Shown piece by piece: positions 8,119 to 17,807 of a DNA stretch of 64,000 nucleotides; position 1 is the stretch's first letter, and each line of letters opens with the position of its first letter. The position numbers and the translations under genes were made by a program. The notes under the pieces were generated by a model that was not told the DNA's origin, ran no database searches, and worked only from the letters and a program-made list of their open reading frames with translations. The DNA is from SLRI01 sp942491185 (lineage in GTDB: Bacteria; Pseudomonadota; Alphaproteobacteria; Geminicoccales; Geminicoccaceae), in NCBI GenBank assembly GCA_942491185.1, contig CALOAB010000021.1, positions 434,001 to 498,000 of the forward strand, read 5' to 3'.

Positions 8119-8397
8119 ATGGCTTACGTGACGGAGGATGCCTTGCCGCGCACGACGACGATGACGGTTCGCATCAGCGGCGCGCTCAGCGATTTCGTTG
8201 CCGCCAATGTCGGCGACAGCGGGTCCTACGAGAATGTCAGCGAGTACATCCGCGACCTGATCCGCCGTGACAAGGAGCGCACGGAGCAGGAGGCCTTCGA
8301 GCGGCTGAAGGCCGAGCTCGGCCATGCCTTCGCCGCACCGGAGTCATCCTACCACGAGCTGACGGCCGCCGAGGTCATCGCCCGCAACAAGACCTGA
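8119..8397 (+). CDS. ParD-family antitoxin
   Basis: The 92-aa antitoxin belongs to a type II module. Residues 14-50 form a ribbon-helix-helix DNA-binding domain (TTMTVRISGALSDFVAANV followed by YENVSEYIRDLIRRDKE), the ParD pattern. The C-terminal half is the flexible toxin-binding arm. The toxin gene follows after five bases. The domain normally autorepresses its own promoter, which here sits directly upstream. The ATG at 8119 has only a weak GAAG before it; a longer open frame from 8053 crosses the promoter and is unlikely. A later ATG at 8161 would start just before the RHH strand. Confidence 0.85.
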   Translation: MAYVTEDALPRTTTMTVRISGALSDFVAANVGDSGSYENVSEYIRDLIRRDKERTEQEAFERLKAELGHAFAAPESSYHELTAAEVIARNKT

Positions 8398-8402
8398 AAC
8401 GG

Positions 8403-8717
8403 ATGGCCGCCATCCGCATCCAGGAAGCGGCCTCGCACCGCCTCGACGACATCTACCGCTACACCAGCGAACGCTGGGGCACCGAGCAAGCGGATCGCTA
8501 CATCACCGGCCTCTTCGCCGCCTTCGACAAGATCGACAACCACGCCGTCGCATCGAGACCCGTCCCGGCAGCATTCGGCGTCGACGGCTTTTTCTTCCGC
8601 TACGAACGCCACATCGTCTACTGGCGAAGACTCACTGACGGCGACATCGGCATCGTCACAATCCTCCACGAGCGCATGCACCAGATCGACCGGTTTCGTG
8701 AGGATTTCGCGTTGTGA
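8403..8717 (+). CDS. ParE/RelE-family toxin
   Basis: This 104-aa protein of the RelE/ParE superfamily is the toxin partner of the preceding antitoxin. Family features: IQEAASHRLDDIYRYTSERWG (helix pair following strand one), then FRYERHIVYWRRLTDGDIGIVTILHERMH, the paired C-terminal strands, ending with a basic/aromatic tail. ParE toxins poison DNA gyrase while RelE toxins cleave mRNA; the two cannot be separated from sequence here, but pairing with a ParD-type antitoxin favours ParE. It starts five bases after the antitoxin stop, indicating one operon. Confidence 0.85.
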   Translation: MAAIRIQEAASHRLDDIYRYTSERWGTEQADRYITGLFAAFDKIDNHAVASRPVPAAFGVDGFFFRYERHIVYWRRLTDGDIGIVTILHERMHQIDRFREDFAL

Positions 8718-8781
8718 TGGCTGGCGGTGGCGCACTTCCGTGGAAAGATTAAACGGGGAGGTGTCCCGGCCCGCACATTAG

Positions 8782-8898
8782 CTCTGCAACGGATCGAAAC
8801 GGGGCGCGATGGGTAAAAGGCAAGTGTCCCCCTTGCCCTCGTGACCTCTGCGATGGACCGAAACAGGGCGCAATGGCTAAAAAGGGAGGTATCTCCCT
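8782..8898. repeat. imperfect direct repeat, two copies with 64-bp period
   Basis: Copy 1 (8782-8832) and copy 2 (8846-8898) both run CTCTGC, then GG-A-CGAAAC, GGGCGC, ATGG, TAAAA and a G-rich end, about 80 percent identical by eye. A third partial match to the end of the unit (TTAAACGGGGAGGTGTCCC) lies at 8749-8767. The unit is noncoding and sits between the toxin gene and the AT-rich orphan gene. I do not recognise the family. Confidence 0.6.
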
Positions 8899-8921
8899 GA
8901 GCCTATCTATTCAATCTGCAA

Positions 8922-9436
8922 TTATCTTTCGAACTTTAAGTAAAATTTGTGTAACATTTCTGACCTTTCTTTTTCTAAATTTTGTATTGCGTCACCGCAA
9001 ATCTTTTGGATAAAAGATATTTTTGAATCTATTGTTTGAGATAAAGCGGCATCCATTATTGAAAAATAGGCACCTCCGTGAATATAATCACTCAATGTTA
9101 CTGAGCCAAGAAAAAACTTGAATTGCTCTTCAGTAGTAGTGTCTGATAGCACAAGTATGTCACAAAAATCGCTGTTTTTTTGCAAATTACGGCAAAAAAT
9201 CGAAACATTCCTTGCGCAATTCTTTTGCTTTTTTTGCTCGCAGCTAGTAAATCTATTGTGCCGTCGGCCAGCCTTACTCTGTTATTTTTTGCCTCATTCT
9301 CGATGTCACTTAAAAACAAAATCAAATCGTCTCTTAACTTTTCGAGCCGATTGACAGACTCTTTGCTAGAAATATAGCGAGCCTTTATTTTTCTTTTGTT
9401 TTTTTGTCTCTTTTCGAGGTTGTCCTCATGATGCAT
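8922..9436 (-). pseudogene. AT-rich orphan gene of unknown function, split at an A7 run
   Basis: Two overlapping frames, 9436 to 9098 and the frame ending at 8922, join into one ~171-aa protein if one A is added to the A7 tract (T7 on the plus strand at 9175-9181). The N-terminal part is Lys-rich and probably coiled coil (NLEKRQKNKRKIKARY, then VNRLEKLRDDLILFLSDIE). The C-terminal part contains DFCDILVLSDTTTEEQFKFF and ends in a charged helix. Base composition is strikingly AT-rich: 8941-9000 has 18 G/C of 60. ATG at 9436. Unknown family; clearly foreign relative to its neighbours. Possible explanations are slippage-dependent expression, phase variation, decay or sequencing error. Confidence 0.55.
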
Positions 9437-9840
9437 GCGACTTTATTCGAGCCGCCATAACACACGAAGCGAAAGAAAAAAGTATCCACCAGCCATTCTG
9501 GCGCTCGCGATCGAAGTCTGGCGCCATGCCGATGGCGTCTGCAATATTGAGCAGGCCCGGGTGGCGCTCGGTGATGGGGACGATCCGGACGACCGGTTTA
9601 GCCGTCGCGGGTCAGCGTCCAGCGTCTCGCCGCGCTCGACCAAAGCCGGTGCGATCACCGTATGCTCGCGGCCTGAGCTTGGGCCTGTTTTGCCCTTTCG
9701 ATCTCGACCATCTTGCCCGTACCGTAGCAATGCAAGAGCCCGCCCGATCTTCACCAAATCAAACATCATCGACCCCCGCCCAAAATAAAGGTGGGGCCTG
9801 GGGAGGCAGCTGCCTCCCCAGATCTTCCCTTACTCTCCGC
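9437..9840. other. intergenic, no convincing gene
   Basis: A leftward frame at 9769-9443 (108 aa) is open, but its composition changes midway and no family is recognisable. It may be a decayed gene at the right edge of the AT-rich island. I see no RNA gene. Confidence 0.4.
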
Positions 9841-11772
<1,932 letters not shown>

Positions 11773-12131
11773 TTCTTGTCCTCCCTCAGCAGCCCCTGCA
11801 GGCTGGCCGTCTCGATGTGCGTTGCCGCTATTAGAGCCCGGAAACGATCCACCAGAGCGACGCGGGGACACTATGCCGCAATGCCTGCTGCGTAATTCTT
11901 GCCGCTACGGCTACCAGCATTCCCCGGGCTTGTCCGGGTGCTTATCCACACCATCGCCCACAACTCTCACGGTATCCCCATTACTATCAACAAGATGTGG
12001 GTAAGTCATGCCGTAGCACCGGAGCGGCGAGAGCGCCTGGACCTCTCTGATCGGCGATAGATCAGGTCAGAGGTGGTCGATCGTCAAGGGCAAAGAGGGC
12101 TTGACTCGACTATCAGGCAATTGAGCCGTGG
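11773..12131. other. intergenic with two inverted DnaA-box-like sites
   Basis: Between acsA and the lysophospholipase gene, both leftward, no gene is seen. TTATCCACA at 11942-11950 matches the DnaA-box consensus exactly, and TGTGGGTAA at 11996-12004 is a one-mismatch box in the opposite orientation. The rest shows nothing further. Confidence 0.4.
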
Positions 12132-12806
12132 TCAGCCTGCCGGCTGCTCCAGCCAGGCGGCCACCACGGGCAGCATACCCTCGACCATGACCGCCACCCC
12201 CGCCGCATTGGGGTGGATGCCGTCGTCTTGCATGAGCGCTGGATCCTCGATCGCGCCGGCGAGGAAGAAGGGATAGAGCGGCACGCCGTAGGTCTCGGCG
12301 AGCCGCGTGTAGACGTCGGCGAACGCCTCGGTGTAGCGCGCGCCGAGATTGGGCGGCGCCAGCATGCCAGCCAGCATCACCGCAGCACCGGCGTCCCGAC
12401 CGCCCTCGATGATCGCCGCCAGATTGGCCTCGAGCTGCTCGACCGGCAGCGCGCGAAGCGCATCATTGCCGCCGAGCTCGACCAGCAGATGCGTCGGCTG
12501 GTCGCCCAGCACCCAGTCGAGCCGCGAGACCCCGCCGGCCGAGGTGTCGCCGGAGACGCCGGCATTGATCACCTCGCAGGCAACCTCTTCGGTAGCGAGC
12601 GCGCGCTCGAGCTGCTGCGGAAAGCTGTCCTCAAGTGCCACCCCGTAGCCGGCCGCGAGCGAATCGCCGAGGACGACGAGGCGGCAGCCGTCAGACGCCG
12701 AGGCGGTGGGGGCAGCGCTACCGAGCACAGCGCCAAAAGCGCCGATCGCGATGCCTAATCCGGTCAAGTGGTTGAGGAACCTCCGCCGGGTCCCATTTCT
12801 GGTCAT
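12132..12806 (-). CDS. tesA: arylesterase / lysophospholipase L1 (TesA-type SGNH hydrolase)
   Basis: This is a secreted GDSL/SGNH esterase of 224 aa. Block I RLVVLGDSLAAGYG carries the nucleophile Ser, block II has the Gly in NAGVSGDTSAGG, block III is ELGGNDALR with the oxyanion Asn, and block V DDGIHPNAAG carries catalytic Asp and His. The N-terminus TRNGTRRRFLNHLTGLG and the hydrophobic run after it, ending ASA, form a twin-arginine-like signal. The ATG at 12806 is preferred; an ATG at 12818 is also possible. It is divergent from the YbbA/YbbP-type transporter genes, the conserved tesA-ybbA-ybbP arrangement, with only about 31 bases between the starts. Confidence 0.9.
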   Translation of the reverse strand: MTRNGTRRRFLNHLTGLGIAIGAFGAVLGSAAPTASASDGCRLVVLGDSLAAGYGVALEDSFPQQLERALATEEVACEVINAGVSGDTSAGGVSRLDWVLGDQPTHLLVELGGNDALRALPVEQLEANLAAIIEGGRDAGAAVMLAGMLAPPNLGARYTEAFADVYTRLAETYGVPLYPFFLAGAIEDPALMQDDGIHPNAAGVAVMVEGMLPVVAAWLEQPAG

Positions 12807-12837
12807 GTATTGGTTCATCGATGAAAGCCCGGCATTC

Positions 12838-13536
12838 ATGATCAGGTTGCGAGACGTCCAGTTGAGCTTGGCCAGCAGTGCTGGGCCCGTGCACATCTTA
12901 CGCGGCGTCGATCTCGACGTCGCCCGCGGCACCAGCCTGAGCGTCGTCGGCCCTTCCGGCTCCGGCAAATCCAGCCTGCTCGCCATTATCGGCGGCATCG
13001 AGCGGCCGACCAGCGGCACGGTCGAGGTCGCCGGCACCGACCTTTCGACGCTCACCGAGGATGGGTTGGCACTGTTCCGCCGTCAACGGGTAGGCGTGCT
13101 GTTCCAGTCGTTTCACCTGATCTCGACCATGACCGCGCTCGAGAATGTGGCCCTCCCGCTGGAGCTCGCTGGCGACAAGGACGCGTTCGAGCGGGCCAGG
13201 GCAGGGCTCGCCGAAGTCGGTCTCGAAGGCCGCCTCGAGCATTACCCGACCCAGCTCTCCGGTGGCGAGCAGCAGCGCGTGGCATTGGCCCGAGCACTCG
13301 CCAACGAGCCCGAGCTCCTGCTCGCCGACGAGCCCACCGGCAATCTCGACCGCAGCACGGGCAAGCAGATCGCCGAGCTGATCTTCGCCGCCCGCGAGCG
13401 GCACAAGGCCACGCTCTTCCTCATCACCCACGACCCGGCGCTGGCCGCACTCTCCGACGAGACCCGGCGGATGAGCGACGGCCAGCTATCGCCGGAGACA
13501 AAGCCCGAGCGCGTCTTCGCCGGTGCTGCCTCGTGA
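12838..13536 (+). CDS. ABC transporter ATP-binding protein (YbbA/LolD type)
   Basis: The 232-aa ATPase of the MacB/LolD class has Walker A GPSGSGKSS, Q-loop GVLFQSFHLISTMTA, signature LSGGEQQRVALARAL, Walker B LLLADEPTGNLD and switch His in LITHDPALA, all intact. It pairs with the large FtsX-type permease that starts four bases before its stop. Divergence from tesA matches the conserved ybbA locus, which is thought to act in removing lipids or hydrophobic compounds from the periplasm; the exact substrate is unknown. The ATG at 12838 (MIRLRDVQLSL) gives the normal N-terminus; the open frame upstream runs antisense into tesA. Confidence 0.92.
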   Translation: MIRLRDVQLSLASSAGPVHILRGVDLDVARGTSLSVVGPSGSGKSSLLAIIGGIERPTSGTVEVAGTDLSTLTEDGLALFRRQRVGVLFQSFHLISTMTALENVALPLELAGDKDAFERARAGLAEVGLEGRLEHYPTQLSGGEQQRVALARALANEPELLLADEPTGNLDRSTGKQIAELIFAARERHKATLFLITHDPALAALSDETRRMSDGQLSPETKPERVFAGAAS

Positions 13537-16070
13537 GCAGCCTGAGCATCGGCGCACTGGCCAGGATTGCCTGGCGTGATCTGCGCGGCAGCCGCACCGC
13601 GGCGTTGATCATCCTCGCCTGCTTGACCCTCGGCGTCGCCACCATCACCGGGATCGGCTCGCTCCGCGAAAGCGTCACGCAGACGGTGGAGCGCGACGCG
13701 AGAACGCTGCTCGGCGGCGACGTCGTGATCGAATCGACCAACCGCACGATCCCGGCGGACGAGCTCGCCCAGCTCGTGCCGGCGGACGCCACGCTCAGCC
13801 ACTCGGTCGCCACCAACGCCATCGCCTTTGCCGACAACGGCCGGCAGGTGGCGACCTCGCTCAGGGCGGTCGACGAGCTCTATCCCCTTTACGGTTCCGT
13901 CAGCATCAGCGCCGAGCAGTCGCTGGAGGCCGCACTCGCCGACAACGGCGCCTTGGCCGAGGCCAGCCTGTTGCAGCGCCTCCAGGTCGAGGTCGGCGAT
14001 AGCCTCGAGCTCGGCACCGGCCGGGTCGAGATCCGCGCTGTGCTGGAGGTCGAGCCGGACCGCCTGGGCGGCCGCTATGTCGGCCTCGGTCCGCGGCTCA
14101 TGGTGAGCCAGGAGACGCTCGATAGGCTGCAGATCCTGGCGCCGGGTGCCCTCGCCCGGCACAACTATGCTCTAGCAATAGCCGATCCGACAGCGGCCAC
14201 CGCGCATGCCGAAGCGCTGGCCCGCGACTTTCCGGAATCGCACTGGCGGGCGCGCACCTTCGAATCGGTCCAGCCGCGGGTCGCCCGCTTCACCGACCGG
14301 CTCGCCAGCTACCTCTCGCTCGCCGGCATCGCGTCGCTGCTGATCGGCGGGCTCGGTGTCGGCATCGTCGTCGATGCGCATCTGAAGAGCCGGCAGCGGA
14401 CGATCGCCACGCTGCGCTGCATCGGCACCACGGGCCGCGATGTTGCGATCATCTGCGGCCTGCAGGTGGCCCTGCTGTGCGCCGGTGGTCTCCTGCTGGG
14501 GGCGCTGATCGGCTCGGCGCTGCCGTTCGCGGCGCTGCTGGTGCCGGCTGGCCTCTTGCCCTTCAGCATCTCGATTGGTGTCCACCCCGGCGCCATCCTT
14601 TCGGCCGCCCTGTTCGCGCTGGCGACGGCTGCCTTGTTCACGGCATTGCCCCTGCTCAGGGCGGCGTCCATCACGCCGGCAGCACTCTTTCGTGACGACG
14701 AGGCAGCACCCGCGGTGAGCACAGGCGCGGCCGACGGCCCGCCGCGACGCTGGCCTTGGCTGGTCGCCGCCGTGGTCGTTCTCTTGGCGACGGCGCTGCT
14801 CGCCGTTCCCGATCCCAAGCTGGCGCTGGTCTTCATTGCCGTCCTTGCCGTGGCGGCAGCGCTCATTCGCACGCTGGCCGGGCTCGGGCTGCAGGCGGCC
14901 GGTGGCTTGGCCCGGCGCAGCCGCGGCCTCCTCCGCCTGGCCTTGAGCCAGCTCCGCCGCGGCGAGCGGGCGGCAGTGGCGTCGGTCGTGGCGCTGGCCG
15001 CCGGCACGGCCGTCCTCACCACTGTCCTCCTGGTCGAGCACAATATCTCCCGCGAGCTCGCCGAAGGCCGGCCGGAGGCGGCGCCCAGCGCCATCTTCAT
15101 CGACATCCAGCCGGATCAACGCGAGACCTTCGAGGCCCTGGTCGCGGAGTTCCCGCCGGCGCGCGTCTTGCAGATGGAGCCGGTGCTGCGCGCACGCGTG
15201 GTGAGGATCGGCGGCCAGCCGGTCGACGCGGTCGACATCGACGAAAATGTCCGCTGGTCGGTGCGCCGCGATCGCGGCCTCTCCTATCGCAGCGAGGCAC
15301 CGCCGGCCGACACCATTGTCGCCGGCAGCTGGTGGCCGGAGGATTACGCCGGTAAGCCTTTGGTCTCCGTCGAGGACGAGGTGGCGATCGGCTATGGCGT
15401 CGGCGTCGGCGACACGCTCACCTTCAACGTCATGGGCCGCACGCTGGAAGCAGAGATCGCGAGCCTCAGGCGCGAGATCGACTGGTCGGAAGCCAGGGTC
15501 GACTTCATCTTCGTGCTCAGCCCAGGGGTGATCGACCAGGCGCCGCACACTCTCGTGTCCACAGTCGATGCCGGCACGGCGGACCAGACGGCGCTGATCG
15601 ACCGGTTGGCCCGCGAGCTGCCGAACGTCACGCCGTTTGCCATCGACGAGGTGATCGCCCGGGTCGAGACCGTGCTCGGCACGATCGGCCTCGCGGTCCG
15701 GCTGATGGCGGGCGTGACGCTCGTCACTGGGCTTGCCGTGCTGACCAGCGCTCTGGCGGCGGCACGGCGCGAGCAGCTCCGCCGTAGCGTGCTGTTCAAG
15801 GTGGTGGGTGCCGAGCGCCGGCAGATCGGCGCCATCTTCCTCACCCAGTATGCGATGCTGGGTCTGGTCGCCGCCACTCTGGGCGCGCTCATCGGCATCG
15901 TCACCTCGTTCGTCGTCGTACGCTTCGGGCTCGACATGAGCTGGCAGGCAGCGCCGCTGCTGGCCACGGCAGTCCCGATTGCCGCCGTGCTGCTGACGCT
16001 GGTGATCGGCGCGGTGGGCCTGCGCCGGGTCCTCGCCGTGCCAGCGGCGACCATCCTGCGCGGCGCTTGA
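13533..16070 (+). CDS. FtsX-family ABC transporter permease (YbbP type)
   Basis: This large inner-membrane permease has 845 aa. An N-terminal transmembrane helix (AALIILACLTLGVATITGI) is followed by a periplasmic MacB-like region, then a three-helix FtsX block (near residues 265-385), two central helices (near 410-450), a second periplasmic part and a final FtsX block with LTQYAMLGLVAATLGALIG. This doubled FtsX layout with about ten helices is typical of YbbP. The start is a GTG overlapping the ATPase stop (GTGA), so the two are translationally coupled. It is the mechanotransmission-type partner of the preceding ATPase. Confidence 0.92.
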   Translation: MSSLSIGALARIAWRDLRGSRTAALIILACLTLGVATITGIGSLRESVTQTVERDARTLLGGDVVIESTNRTIPADELAQLVPADATLSHSVATNAIAFADNGRQVATSLRAVDELYPLYGSVSISAEQSLEAALADNGALAEASLLQRLQVEVGDSLELGTGRVEIRAVLEVEPDRLGGRYVGLGPRLMVSQETLDRLQILAPGALARHNYALAIADPTAATAHAEALARDFPESHWRARTFESVQPRVARFTDRLASYLSLAGIASLLIGGLGVGIVVDAHLKSRQRTIATLRCIGTTGRDVAIICGLQVALLCAGGLLLGALIGSALPFAALLVPAGLLPFSISIGVHPGAILSAALFALATAALFTALPLLRAASITPAALFRDDEAAPAVSTGAADGPPRRWPWLVAAVVVLLATALLAVPDPKLALVFIAVLAVAAALIRTLAGLGLQAAGGLARRSRGLLRLALSQLRRGERAAVASVVALAAGTAVLTTVLLVEHNISRELAEGRPEAAPSAIFIDIQPDQRETFEALVAEFPPARVLQMEPVLRARVVRIGGQPVDAVDIDENVRWSVRRDRGLSYRSEAPPADTIVAGSWWPEDYAGKPLVSVEDEVAIGYGVGVGDTLTFNVMGRTLEAEIASLRREIDWSEARVDFIFVLSPGVIDQAPHTLVSTVDAGTADQTALIDRLARELPNVTPFAIDEVIARVETVLGTIGLAVRLMAGVTLVTGLAVLTSALAAARREQLRRSVLFKVVGAERRQIGAIFLTQYAMLGLVAATLGALIGIVTSFVVVRFGLDMSWQAAPLLATAVPIAAVLLTLVIGAVGLRRVLAVPAATILRGA

Positions 16071-16185
16071 ATGTTTCAGCAGCCTCTTGAGGTAATACTT
16101 TAGAAACGGCTCATGCGCGTAGATGAAACTTCAGTCATAAATGGGCATCCGCATGTCATGACGTGGCAAAACGATCCGGTTCCGC

Positions 16186-16215
16186 TTGAATGACCAAGCG
16201 TTTCCGCCATATACG
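16186..16215 (+). promoter_or_regulatory. possible promoter for the Bax-inhibitor-1 gene
   Basis: TTGAAT (16186-16191) and TATACG (16210-16215) are 18 bp apart, about 50 bases upstream of the ATG at 16266, inside an AT-richer spacer. Confidence 0.4.
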
Positions 16216-16265
16216 AAAACGCGGTTTTGCTCGTTTCCCAGCTCGCACGAAAGAGGTGTTTGAAA

Positions 16266-16979
16266 ATGGAACCACGGATGGGTCAAGGACTGGCGCATGG
16301 CCGGGTCGGTGCCGAGCAGCTTGATGCTGGGCTCCGGAGCCACATGCTGTCGGTCTATAACTACATGGGTCTGGCGCTGGCGCTGACCGGGCTCACCGCA
16401 CTGGTGGTCGCCTCCTCGCCGGCGCTCTTGAACCTGATTTTCGGCACCCCGCTCAAGTGGGTGGTCATGCTGGCACCGCTTGGCTTCATCTTCGCGCTCG
16501 GCGCCAAGGTGCGCACCATGAGCGTGAGCGCCGTGCAGCTCACCTTCTGGGCGTTTGCGGTGGTGATGGGCCTGTCGATGGCCAGCATCTTCATCGTCTT
16601 TACCGGCACCAGCATCGCGCGCGTGTTCTTCATCACCGCCGGCACGTTTGGTGCCATGAGCCTCTACGGCTACACGACCAAGCGCGATCTCTCGAAGTTC
16701 GGCTCGTTTCTGTTCATGGGCCTGATCGGCATCGTCATCGCGTCGCTGGTTAACATCTTCATCGGCAGCACGGCGCTGCAGTTCGCCATCAGCGTGATCG
16801 GTGTTCTGGTCTTCACCGGCCTCACCGCCTGGGACACGCAGCGGATCAAGGAAGAGTACACCGAGCTTGCCGGCACCGAGATGATGACCAAGGTCGCCAT
16901 CATGGGTGCGTTGAGCCTCTACCTCAACTTCATCAACCTCTTCATGATGCTGCTGCACCTCTTCGGCAATCGCGAGTAG
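16266..16979 (+). CDS. Bax inhibitor-1/YccA family membrane protein
   Basis: This inner-membrane protein of 237 aa has seven hydrophobic segments. Family features include SHMLSVYNYMGLALALTGLT at the first helix, FGAMSLYGYTTKRDLSKFGS after the fourth, and TAWDTQRIKEEY before the last, with acidic residues of the type that form the pH/calcium latch in the family. YccA homologues modulate FtsH proteolysis; BsYetJ conducts calcium. The ATG at 16266 is preceded by AGAGGTG. A hairpin terminator follows directly, so it is probably monocistronic. Confidence 0.93.
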   Translation: MEPRMGQGLAHGRVGAEQLDAGLRSHMLSVYNYMGLALALTGLTALVVASSPALLNLIFGTPLKWVVMLAPLGFIFALGAKVRTMSVSAVQLTFWAFAVVMGLSMASIFIVFTGTSIARVFFITAGTFGAMSLYGYTTKRDLSKFGSFLFMGLIGIVIASLVNIFIGSTALQFAISVIGVLVFTGLTAWDTQRIKEEYTELAGTEMMTKVAIMGALSLYLNFINLFMMLLHLFGNRE

Positions 16980-17006
16980 GCTTTCAGCCTCCTGACCCGA
17001 CGACGA

Positions 17007-17038
17007 ACGGCCCGCCTCGGCGGGCCGTTTGCTTTTGC
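17007..17038 (+). terminator. rho-independent terminator
   Basis: ACGGCCCGCC and GGCGGGCCGT are perfect complements around a tight loop (17007-17028), followed by TTTGCTTTT. It lies 28 bases after the Bax-inhibitor-1 stop. Confidence 0.85.
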
Positions 17039-17090
17039 TGGCAGGGTGCTCGACCTCATGGCCCGCGACGACGGCTGGTTTCCTTGTGGA

Positions 17091-17807
17091 TCAATCGTCG
17101 GCGTAGGCGTTGGGGTCGCCGGCGCAGCTGAACAGCAGGCGCTGGTCGGCGAGCAGCTCCTCGGGTGTCCCTGTGGCCACCAGCCGGCCCTGGGCCAGCA
17201 CATAGCCACGATCGGCCACCGCCAGCACAGGTGCCGCGTAGCGGTCGGCGACCAGGAGCGTGTAGCCCTGCTCGGCCAGGGCATGGACCAGATCCGCCGC
17301 ACGAGCGCTGCCGATCGTGGCGAAGAGATCGTCGATCAACAGCACCCGCGGCAGGCCGAGCAGCGCCCGGCCGAGATCGACCAGCCTGAGGAGTGGCGCA
17401 TCGAGGCTGGACACCGGCTGGTCGAGGCAGCCGGTCAGCTCGGGGATGAGGTCGGCCAGCCGCTCGATGGCATGGGCCTCGAGCTTCACCGACGGTGCCG
17501 CCAGCGCCAGATGCTCGCGGACGTCGAGTCCGGGAAAGACCGGCGGACGCTGGAAGGCGCAGCGCAACCCGAGCCGCTGCCGCTGGCCCGGGGTCAGCCC
17601 GCCGATGTCCTCTCCTGCCAGCCGAATGCCGCCGCCGCGTCGCTCAGCGAGCCCGAGCAGCAGCTGGAGCAGCAGCGTCTTGCCGGCGCCAGCACCGCCG
17701 ACCAGCGCCACGGTGCTGCCCTCGGCCACCTCGATGGTCACGTCGCGCAACAACCAGTTGCCGTCGGCGACGGCGGCGAGCGTGTTCACCTCGAGCAGCG
17801 CCGTCAT
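17091..17807 (-). CDS. LivF-like ABC ATPase with degenerate signature motif
   Basis: The 238-aa product keeps the LivF fold: Walker A GGAGAGKT (37-44), Q-loop in CAFQRPPVFPGLDV and the C-terminal DRGYVLAQGRLVATGTPEELL. The ABC signature is lost (SSLDAPLLRL where LSGGQ/LSYGQ is expected). Walker B reads VLLIDDLFA, with the catalytic Glu replaced by Asp160, and the switch region reads LLVADRY instead of LLVEQN. It is the last gene of a leftward four-gene Liv-type cluster; its start overlaps the end of the LivG-like gene by one base. ATP binding is likely. Hydrolysis would depend on the partner's signature. No stop or frameshift interrupts it. Confidence 0.8.
   Translation of the reverse strand: MTALLEVNTLAAVADGNWLLRDVTIEVAEGSTVALVGGAGAGKTLLLQLLLGLAERRGGGIRLAGEDIGGLTPGQRQRLGLRCAFQRPPVFPGLDVREHLALAAPSVKLEAHAIERLADLIPELTGCLDQPVSSLDAPLLRLVDLGRALLGLPRVLLIDDLFATIGSARAADLVHALAEQGYTLLVADRYAAPVLAVADRGYVLAQGRLVATGTPEELLADQRLLFSCAGDPNAYADD

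Noticed and set aside
9443..9769. Minus-strand 108-codon frame right of the AT-rich gene
   Set aside because: Composition shifts midway and no homologue is recognisable; at most a gene remnant.
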